This document shows, one piece after another, positions 33,206-42,002 of a stretch of DNA of 64,000 bases. The stretch comes from CATQGW01 sp965262235 (GTDB lineage: Bacteria; Chloroflexota; Dehalococcoidia; Bin125): assembly GCA_965262235.1 (NCBI GenBank), contig OZ253504.1, positions 3,348,001 to 3,412,000 on the forward strand. The letters run 5' to 3'. The translations under genes and the position numbers were made by a program. The notes beneath the pieces were generated by a model. It worked only from the letters and a program-made list of their open reading frames with translations. It made no database searches and had not been told where the DNA came from. Numbering within the stretch: the stretch's first letter is position 1; each line of letters begins with the position of its first letter.

Positions 33206-34804
33206 ATGTCCGAGGCCCTCCCGCCGCCCCCGCCGTTCGACCCGAGCGGCGCAACGTCGTCCGGCGTCCCGTCCGCGCCGCCGCCAGCCAGCGCGGGCCC
33301 GCCGGTACCGCCGCCGCCGCCCGCGCCATCGCTTCAGCCGAGCGAGCCAGATGGGCCACAGGTTCCGCATGAGCCACGGGTTTCACGGGGGCCGCGTCGC
33401 AGCGTGGTGGGGCTGTTGATGCTGGTGATGCTGCTCGCGGCCTTTGCGTTGGGCGGGGGCGTGTTACGAATCGTTGATCCGCCGGACGACGGCAGCGCGT
33501 TCCTGCGCAGCACGCGCGGCGGCGTGGCGGTGGCCGCGCCGGCGACGGACGAGCCCAGCCCCCGAGCCACGGCCGCACCCGTCGTCGCGCGCGACTCGCG
33601 CTTCGCGATCCTCGACGAGGTCTACGACGTGCTCGACCGCGACTTCGTCGAGCCGGAGACGTTCGAATCGACCGACCTGCGGCGCGCGGCGATCAATGGG
33701 ATCATCGACGCGCTCGGGGACCCGCACATGGCGTTCATCGACGCCGAGACCTACCGGCTCTCGTCAGAGGACATCGGCGGCTCGTTCGAGGGGATCGGCT
33801 GCACGGTCAACGACTTTGACGGGGAGATCACGATCGTGACGGTGTTCGCGGGATCGCCGGCGCAGGACGCCGGCGTGCGCAACGGCGACGTGATTCTCGA
33901 GGTCGATGGCGAATCGATCGATGACTGGAGCCTGCAGGAGGCAGTGCAGCGGATTCGCGGGCCCTCGGGCACGATCGTCGAGCTGCTCGTGCGGCACACC
34001 GACCAGACCGAGGAGTTGCTGCCGATCACGCGCGACCGGATCGTGGTGCCGAGCGTGCGCTCCCTCCCGATCACCGATCGCGACGGGAACCCGGTGGCAG
34101 ACATCGGCTTCATCTGGATTTCGCAGTTCACCGAGGACACGCGGCCGGAGATCGTCAGCCTGCTCGAGGCGGCGCAGACGGCGGGGCTGTCGAAGATCAT
34201 CATCGACCTGCGCAACAACCCGGGCGGCCTGCTGCGGGCGACGGTCGAGACGACGGGCGAGTTCGTTGATCAAGAGATCATCCTGCGCGAGATTCACCGC
34301 GACGGGGAGGAACAGATCTTCCGCGACGAGCCTGGCGGTGAGGGTCTCGAGATGGAGATCGTGATCCTGCTCAACGGGGCGTCGGCATCTGGCTCGGAAG
34401 TGATGGCGGCTGCGCTGCGCGACCACGGACGAGCGGTGCTGATCGGCCAGGTGACATCGGGTAAGGGCACGGTCAACGTGCCGCGGCGGCTCTCGGATGG
34501 CAGCGTGCTTTATGTCAGCACCGCGCGCTGGATCTCGCCGGACGGCACGCTGATCGAGGGGATCGGCGTGATTCCCGACATCGAGGTTGCGCAGCCGGAC
34601 ACCGGCTTCGAGGCGGGCATCGACGTGCAGTTGATGACGGCGATCGATTATCTGCGCGGCGAGTGGCAGCCAGGGGGCGCAACCAGCGATGATGAGTCGG
34701 ATGGGGAGTCCGACGAACCGGCCGAGGATGGGGAGTCCGACGCCACGCCGGATGCCGACAGCCCCGAGGCGAACACACCTGAGGATCAGCAATCAGAGGA
34801 ATGA
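33206..34804 (+). CDS. S41-family C-terminal processing peptidase (CtpA-like)
   Basis: A 532-residue membrane-anchored serine protease. The N terminus is a Pro-rich cytoplasmic tail, then a membrane helix (VVGLLMLVMLLAAFALGGGVL). A PDZ domain (GSPAQDAGVRNGDVILEVDG) precedes the catalytic domain, with LRNNPGGLLRATVE, the Ser in LLNGASASGSEVMAA and the Lys in GQVTSGKGTVNVP forming the Ser-Lys dyad. The C terminus is an acidic low-complexity tail (DDESDGESDEPAEDGESD). It processes exported proteins. The selenoprotein rhodanese starts 12 bp after its stop. Confidence 0.92.
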   Translation: MSEALPPPPPFDPSGATSSGVPSAPPPASAGPPVPPPPPAPSLQPSEPDGPQVPHEPRVSRGPRRSVVGLLMLVMLLAAFALGGGVLRIVDPPDDGSAFLRSTRGGVAVAAPATDEPSPRATAAPVVARDSRFAILDEVYDVLDRDFVEPETFESTDLRRAAINGIIDALGDPHMAFIDAETYRLSSEDIGGSFEGIGCTVNDFDGEITIVTVFAGSPAQDAGVRNGDVILEVDGESIDDWSLQEAVQRIRGPSGTIVELLVRHTDQTEELLPITRDRIVVPSVRSLPITDRDGNPVADIGFIWISQFTEDTRPEIVSLLEAAQTAGLSKIIIDLRNNPGGLLRATVETTGEFVDQEIILREIHRDGEEQIFRDEPGGEGLEMEIVILLNGASASGSEVMAAALRDHGRAVLIGQVTSGKGTVNVPRRLSDGSVLYVSTARWISPDGTLIEGIGVIPDIEVAQPDTGFEAGIDVQLMTAIDYLRGEWQPGGATSDDESDGESDEPAEDGESDATPDADSPEANTPEDQQSEE

Positions 34805-34816
34805 GCAGGAACTGAA

Positions 34817-35662
34817 ATGACAACTGGCGACGGCTGGGCCCGACCTGAGCTGCTGTGCGACACCGACTGGCTCGCGGAGCACATTGACGACGATGACGTG
34901 GTGGTGCTGGACTGCGATGTGCTGCCCTCGTATCAGCGGCTGCACATCCCCGGATCGATCTGGTCGCTCTCGCGCTACTGGAAGACCGACCCGAAGGACG
35001 ATTCGCAGATCTACGGGATGGACGACCCGGCGCAGTTTGCGGCGCTGCTCTCCGGGATGGGGATCACGCCCGACACGCAGGTGGTCGCCTACGACGCGTC
35101 GGGCTGCCTCTACGCGGCGCGGGTGTGGTGGACGTTTGAGCGGTTCGGACACACCAACTTCAGGATTCTCGATGGCGGCCTGGACAAGTGGTACGCGGAG
35201 GGCCGGCCGCTGGCCAACGACAACCCGCGAGCGGTGCGCAGCGAGTACCCGGCGCCGGCGGCGGCGCGCAGCGACTCGGTCTGCAGGCTCGACGACATCC
35301 CCGCGCTGATCGAGGACGAGAACCACGTCTTCTGGGACGTGCGCTCGGACGGCGAATGGACGGGCGCGAACAAGCGCGGCACGCAGCGCGGCGGGCGCAT
35401 CCCGGGGGCGGTGCATCTGGAGTGGCTGCACACGCTGGAGTCGCCGGTGCGGACGCTGAAGTCGCCCGCGGTGCTGCGCGAGATGCTCGGCGAGCTGGGG
35501 ATCACGCCGGACAAGCGCGTGACGACGTATTGACAGGGCGGCATCCGTGCGGCGCACGGATACTTCCTGCTGCGACTGCTCGGCTGGGACCACGCGGCGA
35601 ACTATGACGCCTCGTGGCACGAGTACGGCAACGCGCTCGAGCACCCGATGGAGACCGAGTAG
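34817..35662 (+). CDS. Selenocysteine-containing sulfurtransferase (two-domain rhodanese) with in-frame UGA
   Basis: Read through UGA at 35531-35533, this is a 281-residue tandem rhodanese. The N-terminal domain (VVVLDCDVLPSYQRLHIPGS, VVAYDASGCLYAARVWWTF) is a non-catalytic-looking copy. The C-terminal domain (HVFWDVRSDGEWTG, GRIPGAVHLEW) reaches DKRVTTY, then UGA, then QGGIRAAHGYFLLRLLGWD. Rhodaneses have Cys at that position (TYCQGGIRA), the residue that carries persulfide sulfur, so Sec239 is the catalytic residue. The frame closes at TAG 35660. A perfect 7-bp hairpin 12 nt past the UGA is a good SECIS. Ordinary annotation would stop at 35533 and lose the active site. Confidence 0.92.
35543..35561 (+). 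promoter_or_regulatory. Putative SECIS hairpin of the rhodanese
   Basis: A perfect stem ATCCGTG/CACGGAT with loop CGGCG, beginning 12 nt after the U of UGA 35531. The apical loop starts 16 nt past the codon and has G as its second base, meeting the usual bacterial SECIS criteria. Confidence 0.72.
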
Positions 35663-35749
35663 GCGGGGCGCTCGGATCGACCCGGTGCGCGCCTGAGTCG
35701 ATGGGCTGGGCCGCCGAGGCGAGCGGCGTTCGGAATCCTCTGAACAAGT

Positions 35750-35815
35750 CGGATCCCCTCTCCCCCCGCTTCGCGGGGGGAGATGTCACGGAGTGACAGA
35801 GGGGGGCAGCCCCAG
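35750..35815. repeat. REP-like GC-rich hairpin
   Basis: CGGATCCCCTCTCCCCCCGC plus inverted GCGGGGGGAG and the ATGTCACGGAGTGACAG palindrome; same family as at 2521 and 15625. It follows the rhodanese gene. The flank 35820-35900 shares CGCCGGTGAGTCGGGACCGC with 49430-49460. Confidence 0.72.
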
Positions 35816-35906
35816 TTGGCCAGATACAGCCACGCCGGTGAGTCGGGACCGCAGCCCCCCTCTGCTCCCTGCCTGTGCGGGGGCAGGCTGCGGCATCTCC
35901 CCCTCA

Positions 35907-36081
35907 GAGACCTGCGCGTAAGTCCCACTGCTCCGACCTTCCCTGCCGATGGCGGTGTCACGAAGTGAAGGTGGGGAGCTTCCGTTATCTGGTGAGGGCG
36001 CGCCCGGAGCCCCCCTCTGCCTGTGGCATCTCCCCCCGCGGAGCGGGGGGAGAGGGGAAATGGAGATTACGCGCAGGTCTC
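35907..36081. mobile_element. MITE copy 2 (175 bp, perfect 15-bp terminal inverted repeats)
   Basis: Begins GAGACCTGCGCGTAA and ends TTACGCGCAGGTCTC, exact inverse complements. It differs from copy 1 (13093-13267) at nine positions by eye with no length change. Inside it a GC-rich hairpin of the REP-like family is present. No obvious target-site duplication was found at its edges. The stretch 35663-36163 otherwise holds only repeats. Confidence 0.8.
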
Positions 36082-36163
36082 CTCGGGCGGCGACATTGTG
36101 ACAGGGATCGGATGCCCCTGACGAGATTGAGCGGTCAGGGGATCCGGCTTGCTCAGAGCTTTG

Positions 36164-37321
36164 CTAGCTGCGCTCGAGCGCGGCAACGAGCGCGGCTTCG
36201 ATTTCTTCGATTGGGGCGAAGGCTTCGAAGCGGGCGACCACCTGGCCGTCACCGTTGACGATGAACGTCCATTCGTCGGTGTGGAGCCCCCACTCTTCGA
36301 GCAAGGGGGTCCGCTGGGGCGGCTCGCCGCGGCGCACGTTGAGCGGGTTTTCGTAGAGATCGACGTGGATGTAGCGAACGCCGGCGGGATACAGCAGGCG
36401 CAGCTCGCTGAGCACTTCGACCTGCGGGCCGCAGAACGCGTTGGTGCAGAAGCCGGGGCTGGCGAAGACGACGACGAACGGTTCGCCGTTCTCAAGCGCC
36501 TCGGCGATCGTGAGTTCGTAGAGCATCGCGTCGGGCTCGGCGGCGGTCGAGAGCTCCTCGGCGCCGGCGACATCGCGCAGGGTGCGGTTGATCGATGCCG
36601 GCGGCTGCTCGCCGACGGAGGGCGCGAGCGTGTTCTCGCGCACGGTGATCGCGATTGGGATGTCGATGAAGCCATCGAGGCTCGGGGTGCGGATGTTGAT
36701 CACCCAGTCGCCGGCCTGGCCGAACGTCAGCTGCGCGACATGGAAGCCGCGGATGCCGTCGGGGAAGAGCGTGTAGGCGGCGAGCGCATCGCTGGCCGAC
36801 TCAGGGCCGGTGGCGACGGGCCAGTAGCTGAGCGCCAACGCGGGGAACTCGACGAGGCCGTCGTCGCTCTCCACCACGACGCTGACGCGGTTTTGACCAA
36901 GGCCGAGGTCGGGCGTTCCAAGTGAGACGGAGAACCCCTCGGGGCTGAGGTAGACGGGGTAGCCGCCGTCGGTCAGCAGCGCCAGGCGCGGGCTGAGCTC
37001 GTCCACGGGGACGGGCTGCAGCGCGTTGACCGTGGAGACTGTCGCGTCGCCGGACTGCTCGGCGGCGGTCTGCGACTGGTCGGCCTGCGAGTCGTGCTGT
37101 TGGGCGGCCTGCTGCGCGGCGGGCTGGTCAGCGTCAGCCGCTTCGGCTGGGGTTTGCTGCTGTGCCTGGTCCTGGGACTGTTGGGCCTCCGGCGCGGCGG
37201 GAGCGGAGGAGGCCGCTTGTTGCGGATCATCGCCGCCGCTGCCGCAGGCGGCGAGCAGCAGGCCCACGACGAGCGCGCCACCGATCAGCGCGCCACCAAT
37301 CGGGAATCGCAGAGACATCAT
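36164..37321 (-). CDS. Lipoprotein with a thioredoxin-like domain
   Basis: A 385-residue exported lipoprotein: signal GGALVVGLLLAACGS gives a lipobox, then a Gln/Ala/Asp-rich linker of about 65 residues, a beta-rich domain, and a thioredoxin-like domain from residue ~280. There, FASPGFCTNAFCGPQVEVL carries a CxxxxC redox motif like SCO/PRX-type proteins. Its start overlaps the stop of the redoxin lipoprotein upstream (ATGA), so the two are co-translated and probably work together in extracytoplasmic thiol or metal chemistry. Confidence 0.82.
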   Translation of the reverse strand: MMSLRFPIGGALIGGALVVGLLLAACGSGGDDPQQAASSAPAAPEAQQSQDQAQQQTPAEAADADQPAAQQAAQQHDSQADQSQTAAEQSGDATVSTVNALQPVPVDELSPRLALLTDGGYPVYLSPEGFSVSLGTPDLGLGQNRVSVVVESDDGLVEFPALALSYWPVATGPESASDALAAYTLFPDGIRGFHVAQLTFGQAGDWVINIRTPSLDGFIDIPIAITVRENTLAPSVGEQPPASINRTLRDVAGAEELSTAAEPDAMLYELTIAEALENGEPFVVVFASPGFCTNAFCGPQVEVLSELRLLYPAGVRYIHVDLYENPLNVRRGEPPQRTPLLEEWGLHTDEWTFIVNGDGQVVARFEAFAPIEEIEAALVAALERS

Positions 37322-38835
37322 TCACCGCCCAGGTAGGAACCGAACGTGAAGGCGAAGATCGCCAGTTGGTTGGAGTTCGAGCGCAGTTTCAGTTCGTGGG
37401 TGCTCCACTCGGGCAGCTTCACGAGGCGAAAGAGATCGTTCTTCGTGACGCGCACGAAGGAGCGCCCGTCGCCATCGAAACTGATGTCGTCGCCCGCCTC
37501 GGCGGGCTCGAGCCAGCGGCCGTCCATCTCGATCAAGACATCGAAGGGCTGCGCGCCGTCTTCGAGTGTCAGCACGACGTTGACGGTGCGCGCGGTGAAC
37601 GTGAAGGCGAGGTAGTCCTCGAGATCGTTGGTGTTGCGCGCATGCACGATCGCTTCGGCGGTGTTGCGCCAGAGGCCCTGCAGGTACCACTTGTTGGCCT
37701 GCCGTCCGCTGGCGTCCTCGATGTCGGTGTACTGCTGGGCGACGTTGGAGGTGAGGTAGAACTCGGGCTGCGCGGCGTACTGGATGCGGCCGTAGTTGCG
37801 GTCGGTGCCGCCGTAGAGCTCGCGGGTCTGGTTCAGCGAGACGGGGTCGCGCTGGGGGGCCACGGCGGAGGTGCCCTCCTCGACGCCGCTCAGGTCCCAG
37901 CCGGCTTCCTCGAGGAGCTCGCGGATCGCCCGCTCGGTTTCGAGATAGTCGCCTTCGCCGAAGTGCTGGTAGCGGACGCTCATGTCCGGGGCGATCAGAT
38001 ATTTGGCCGGCCAGTAGCGATTGTTGAAGGCGCGCCAAGTGCGGAAGTCGTTGTCCTGCGCGACCACGTACTCGATGCCGTACTGCTCGATCGCTTGCTC
38101 GACGTTGGCGCGCACTTTCTCGAACTCGAACTCGGGCGAGTGCACGCCGATGATCGTGAGGCCGCGGTCGCCGTACTTCGCCTGCCATTCGACGAGGAAG
38201 GGCAGGGTGCGGATGCAGTTGACGCAGGTGTAAGTCCAGAAGTCGATCAGGACGACGTTGCCCTTGGCGAGCTCGAGCGCGATTGAGGTCTCCTCGCCGT
38301 TGAGCCAGGCGTTGACGCCGCGCAGGTCGCTGACGGAGGCATCGGCGGCGATCTCTTCGGCACGCAATCGCAGTCGCTCGGCTTCGTCGGGGGCGACCTC
38401 CTGCTCGGCCTGCATTTCGGCCTCGTCTTCCGCCTGCGCTTCTGCTTGCTCTTCTTCCTGCAGATCGTCCTTGCTGGGCTGCGCGGCCTGCTGCTGGGTT
38501 CCGTCGTCGTCGTCGGAGTCCACGGTCGCGGCCGACTGCGCGTCGTCGTCTGCCGCGTCCTCTTGCTGCGCCGTCTGCTGCGCGGCTTGCTCCTGGCGGT
38601 CGTCGTCGGCCGGTTGCTCGGCGGCCGTTTGCTGCGACCGTTGTGCGGTTTGCTCCTGGCTGTCGGCGGCGGCCGGTTGCTCGGCGACCTGTTGTTGCTG
38701 CGTCTGCGCGGCCACCGCTGGCGTCGCGCTCTGCTGCGCCTGTTGATCGGCGTCCGACCCGCAGGCGGCCAGCGCGAGCGCGCCGATCACCAGTGCCGTT
38801 ACGCCTGCAATCGCCCGAATCAGAAGTGGTTTCAT
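37318..38835 (-). CDS. Redoxin-domain lipoprotein with DipZ-like C-terminal domain
   Basis: A 505-residue lipoprotein (GALALAACGSDA lipobox) with a very long Gln/Ala/Glu-rich linker (residues ~28-150). A thioredoxin-like domain follows, with DFWTYTCVNCIRTLPFL carrying the CVNC redox motif of the DipZ/NHL-type branch. The C-terminal ~150 residues (LYGGTDRNYGRIQYAAQPEF, DGRWLEPAEAGDD) match the carbohydrate-binding-like domain found after redoxin in DipZ proteins. It lies first in a two-gene operon with 36164-37321. It likely reduces or oxidises exported protein thiols. Confidence 0.87.
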   Translation of the reverse strand: MKPLLIRAIAGVTALVIGALALAACGSDADQQAQQSATPAVAAQTQQQQVAEQPAAADSQEQTAQRSQQTAAEQPADDDRQEQAAQQTAQQEDAADDDAQSAATVDSDDDDGTQQQAAQPSKDDLQEEEQAEAQAEDEAEMQAEQEVAPDEAERLRLRAEEIAADASVSDLRGVNAWLNGEETSIALELAKGNVVLIDFWTYTCVNCIRTLPFLVEWQAKYGDRGLTIIGVHSPEFEFEKVRANVEQAIEQYGIEYVVAQDNDFRTWRAFNNRYWPAKYLIAPDMSVRYQHFGEGDYLETERAIRELLEEAGWDLSGVEEGTSAVAPQRDPVSLNQTRELYGGTDRNYGRIQYAAQPEFYLTSNVAQQYTDIEDASGRQANKWYLQGLWRNTAEAIVHARNTNDLEDYLAFTFTARTVNVVLTLEDGAQPFDVLIEMDGRWLEPAEAGDDISFDGDGRSFVRVTKNDLFRLVKLPEWSTHELKLRSNSNQLAIFAFTFGSYLGGE

Positions 38836-38871
38836 CTGCTCACCGTATCGCGATGCGGGCCGATGGGGGCC

Positions 38872-39828
38872 CTAGCCCGACGACACCGCCCAGGCTCGAA
38901 TGAGGGTATGCGCGATCGCCATGGGTCCCGGGAGCGAGAGCGCTCCGCCGCGCGCGGGCTCGCCGACGATGCTCGCCGGCGGGCCCTCCAGCGCTTCCAT
39001 GATTTCGTCGCGGGTGAACCACTGCACGTCGTCCATCTCGAACTCGTCCATATTGATGGCCGAGGTCTCGGCGTCGGCGTGGCAGCCGATCATTAGCGAC
39101 GCGGGGAAGGGCCAGGGCTGCGACGAGTGATAGTGGATGGCTTTCACTTCGATGCCGGCCTCCTCGCGAACCTCGCGGCGTACGGCGTCCTCGATCGATT
39201 CGCCATGGTCGATGAATCCGGCCAGTGCGGAGAACATCCCCGCGGGCCAGCTCGCCTGTCGTCCGAGTAAGCATCGCCGTCCGTCGTTGACGACCGTGAT
39301 CACGACTGGATCGGTTCTTGGAAAATGTTCGGCTGAACACTCGACGCACTTGCGCGAGATGCCGCCCTGGACGGGCGCGCTGCGTGCGCCGCAGACGGCG
39401 CAATGGCGATTGCGCGAATGCCAGTCGATCAGCGAGCGGGCCTGGGCGGCGATCCCCGCGTCGTCGGCGTCGAGGGTGACGGAGGCTTCGCGCAGGTCGG
39501 CGAACGCGGCCCCATCAGGGAGGTCCAGCGCGACCGATGGGTCGGCGGCGCCCGAGACGTTGATCGCGAAGCGGGCCGCGCCGCTCTCGTCGTCGACGCC
39601 GAGCAGCACGGGGAAGCTCTCGGGGTCGGCGTCTTCGAGGTCGCTGACGGGCGCCCAGGCGAGTCGCAGCGTGCCGGCGTCGTCGACGATCGGCACGGTC
39701 AGCCGGTACAACGGCAGCAGGCGGGTGGAATCGTCGGCGAGGCGGCTGCGAATCCAGTCCTCGTCGCGGCGTTGCGCGGCGACCCGATCGAGCGGGTTGC
39801 CGGCGAAAGTGTTGCGCTGCTCGGGCAT
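38872..39828 (-). CDS. nudC: NAD+ diphosphatase (NudC-type Nudix hydrolase)
   Basis: A 318-residue Nudix enzyme. A four-Cys zinc ribbon (CAVCGARSAP...CVECSAEHFPRTDPVVI) precedes the Nudix box GFIDHGESIEDAVRREVREEAGI in two parts, and SQPWPFPASLMIG is the NudC signature. It cleaves NADH/NAD+ and can remove NAD caps from RNA. Its 5-prime end lies 28 bp from the end of the formate-THF ligase gene in the same direction. Confidence 0.92.
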   Translation of the reverse strand: MPEQRNTFAGNPLDRVAAQRRDEDWIRSRLADDSTRLLPLYRLTVPIVDDAGTLRLAWAPVSDLEDADPESFPVLLGVDDESGAARFAINVSGAADPSVALDLPDGAAFADLREASVTLDADDAGIAAQARSLIDWHSRNRHCAVCGARSAPVQGGISRKCVECSAEHFPRTDPVVITVVNDGRRCLLGRQASWPAGMFSALAGFIDHGESIEDAVRREVREEAGIEVKAIHYHSSQPWPFPASLMIGCHADAETSAINMDEFEMDDVQWFTRDEIMEALEGPPASIVGEPARGGALSLPGPMAIAHTLIRAWAVSSG

Positions 39829-39856
39829 TGAGTGACCCCTTGAGCTAATCAGTCAG

Positions 39857-41482
39857 CTAGTCGGTGGGCAATCCGTCGCCGATCGCGAACTGGGTCGCGG
39901 CGGGTTCGCGCGGCAGGCCAGGCATGGTCATGATCTCGCCGGAGATGATCACGACGAAGCCCGCCCCGGCGGCGGGCCGGACCTCGCGGATCGTGAACTC
40001 GTGATCACGCGGACGGCCGAGCAGGGCGGGATCGTCGGAGAGCGAATACTGCGTCTTGGCCATGCAGATCGGCCAGGCCTCCATGCCGAGGCGCCGGGCG
40101 CGGCGGAGCGTCAGCTCGGCGCGGCGCAGGTAGACGACCGAGCCCGCGCCGTAGACCTGGCGGGCGACCTTCTCGATCTTTTCGTGGAGCGGATCGTCGA
40201 GTTCATAGAGCGGTTGGAGCTGCGAGTCGCCGGCGTCAAGCGCGTCGCGGACGGTCTCGGCCAGTTCGGCGCAGGCTGCCGCGCCGCCGCCGTAGGGGTC
40301 GGCCACCGCCGCGCGGGCGTTGCGCGCGCGGCAGTGCGCGAGCACCGCGTCGACCTCCGCCTGGGTATCGCTGGGGAAGCGGTTGACCGCGACGACCGGG
40401 GTGACACCGTGGCGCTCGACGTTGTCGATGTGCGCGTCGAGGTTGACGAGGCCGGCCTCGAGCGCGGTGACATCCTCGATCTCCAGCTCTCGCGGGCCGC
40501 GGCCGCCGTGGCGCTTGATCGCGCGCGCAGTCGCGACGATCACGGCGACCTGCGGCTCGAAGCCGCCGACGCGGGTGACGACGTTGAAGAACTTCTCCGC
40601 GCCGAGGTCGGAGCCGAAGCCGGCCTCGGTGACGGTGATGTCGCTGGTCGCCAGCGAGGCGCGGGTGGCGGCGATGCTGTTGCAGCCAAGCGCGATGTTG
40701 GCGAACGGGCCGCCGTGGACGAAGGCGGGGCCGCCGTCGAGCGTCTGGACCAGGTTGGGCCGAATTGCCTGCTCGAGCAGCACCGCCATCGCGCCGTCGA
40801 CCTGGAGGTCGCGGCAGTGCACGGGCTGGATATCGCGCGTGTAGCCGACGATCACGTCGCCGAGGCGGCGGTGCAGGTCCTGGAGGTCGGAGGCGACCGA
40901 GAGGATCGCCATGACCTCGGAGGCGGGCGTGATGTCGAACGACTCCTCGCGGGGGATGCCGTCGGTCGTGCCGCCGAGACCGATCACCGCGCCGCGCAGC
41001 GCGCGGTCGTTCATGTCGATGCAGCGATGCCAGGCGATTCGGCGCGGGTCGATCTGGTGCGGGTTGCCGTGGAAGATCGAGTTGTCAATTGCCGCGGCGA
41101 GCAGGTTGTTCGCGGCCGTCACGGCGTGCAGGTCGCCGGTGAAGTGCAGGTTGATGTCGTCGGACGGCTCGATGATCGAGAGCCCACCGCCGGTGCCGCC
41201 GCCCTTGATCCCGAAGACGGGCCCCATCGAGGGCTCGCGCAGGGCGACGGTCGCGCGCGCGCCGCCGGCGCGCAGCGCCTGGGTCAGCCCGATCGCCGTG
41301 GTCGTCTTGCCCTCGCCCGCGGTGGTCGGGGTCATGCCGGTCACGAGCACGAGTTTGCCCTGCGGCGCGTCGGCCAGGTTGGCCAGCGCGTCGGGCGTCA
41401 GCTTGGCCTTCGACTGCCCGTAGAGCTCGAGGTCGTCTTCGGCCAGGCCGAGGTCCGCCGCCACGTCCACAATCCGCCGCAT
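39857..41482 (-). CDS. fhs: Formate-tetrahydrofolate ligase
   Basis: A 541-residue FTHFS that makes 10-formyl-THF from formate, THF and ATP. The P-loop is TPTTAGEGKTTTAIGLTQAL, followed by REPSMGPVFGIKGGGTGGG. IDPRRIAWHRCIDMNDRALR, TVTEAGFGSDLGAEKFFN and EIMTMPGLPREPAA are standard blocks. About 15 residues shorter than the usual form, otherwise complete. No folD or Wood-Ljungdahl gene is next to it, so a role in C1 supply rather than acetogenesis is more likely. Confidence 0.95.
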   Translation of the reverse strand: MRRIVDVAADLGLAEDDLELYGQSKAKLTPDALANLADAPQGKLVLVTGMTPTTAGEGKTTTAIGLTQALRAGGARATVALREPSMGPVFGIKGGGTGGGLSIIEPSDDINLHFTGDLHAVTAANNLLAAAIDNSIFHGNPHQIDPRRIAWHRCIDMNDRALRGAVIGLGGTTDGIPREESFDITPASEVMAILSVASDLQDLHRRLGDVIVGYTRDIQPVHCRDLQVDGAMAVLLEQAIRPNLVQTLDGGPAFVHGGPFANIALGCNSIAATRASLATSDITVTEAGFGSDLGAEKFFNVVTRVGGFEPQVAVIVATARAIKRHGGRGPRELEIEDVTALEAGLVNLDAHIDNVERHGVTPVVAVNRFPSDTQAEVDAVLAHCRARNARAAVADPYGGGAAACAELAETVRDALDAGDSQLQPLYELDDPLHEKIEKVARQVYGAGSVVYLRRAELTLRRARRLGMEAWPICMAKTQYSLSDDPALLGRPRDHEFTIREVRPAAGAGFVVIISGEIMTMPGLPREPAATQFAIGDGLPTD

Positions 41483-41549
41483 TCCATCACCCCTCTGCCC
41501 GGCGCGTGAGGCCGAGAGCCTGCGCTGCGGCGCTTAATCTACCCCACGC

Positions 41550-42002
41550 TCAGCGCTCCACCGTGACCTTCACATCGTTGACCTTGCGGGAGTTGACGAT
41601 CAGGGCGATGTTCCAGTCGCCGGGCTGGGAAATGCTGAGCGGGATCGCGGCGACATCCCAGGGCGGGATGAGATCCTCGAAGCGGTAATCCTGGACCTCG
41701 AAGTAGGAGCGGCCGCCGACATCCAGCTCGAAGCGCACGAGCACGTGGTCGGCCTCGGTCGGGCTGGCGAGGTCGAGGCGCACCCAGAACGGTTCGTCGA
41801 CGCCGAGCTTGCGTTCGAGCGGGACGAGCACGCCTTTGTCGGGGTCCTGCAGGTCGAGCTCCAACGCCGCCTCCGCGCTGTGACCGGCGCCCCAGGTTGA
41901 ACAGCCCGTCAGTGCGAGTGCGGCGAGACATAGAATCAGCAGAACGCCCGGGGGCGAGTAGGTTGCGCGACACGCGGCGAGGATTCGGTAGATCGATGAC
42001 AC
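41550..42002 (-). CDS. Hypothetical lipoprotein
   Basis: A ~150-residue product with a lipobox (LLILCLAALALTGCSTWG) and a small beta-rich domain (FWVRLDLASPTEADHVLVRF, WNIALIVNSRKVNDVKVTVE) resembling FixH/immunoglobulin-like folds. GTG 42002 is the only plausible start near the signal; it overlaps by 7 bp the ATG of the divergent transporter gene at 41996, so the start is uncertain. Function unknown. Confidence 0.65.
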   Translation of the reverse strand: MSSIYRILAACRATYSPPGVLLILCLAALALTGCSTWGAGHSAEAALELDLQDPDKGVLVPLERKLGVDEPFWVRLDLASPTEADHVLVRFELDVGGRSYFEVQDYRFEDLIPPWDVAAIPLSISQPGDWNIALIVNSRKVNDVKVTVER

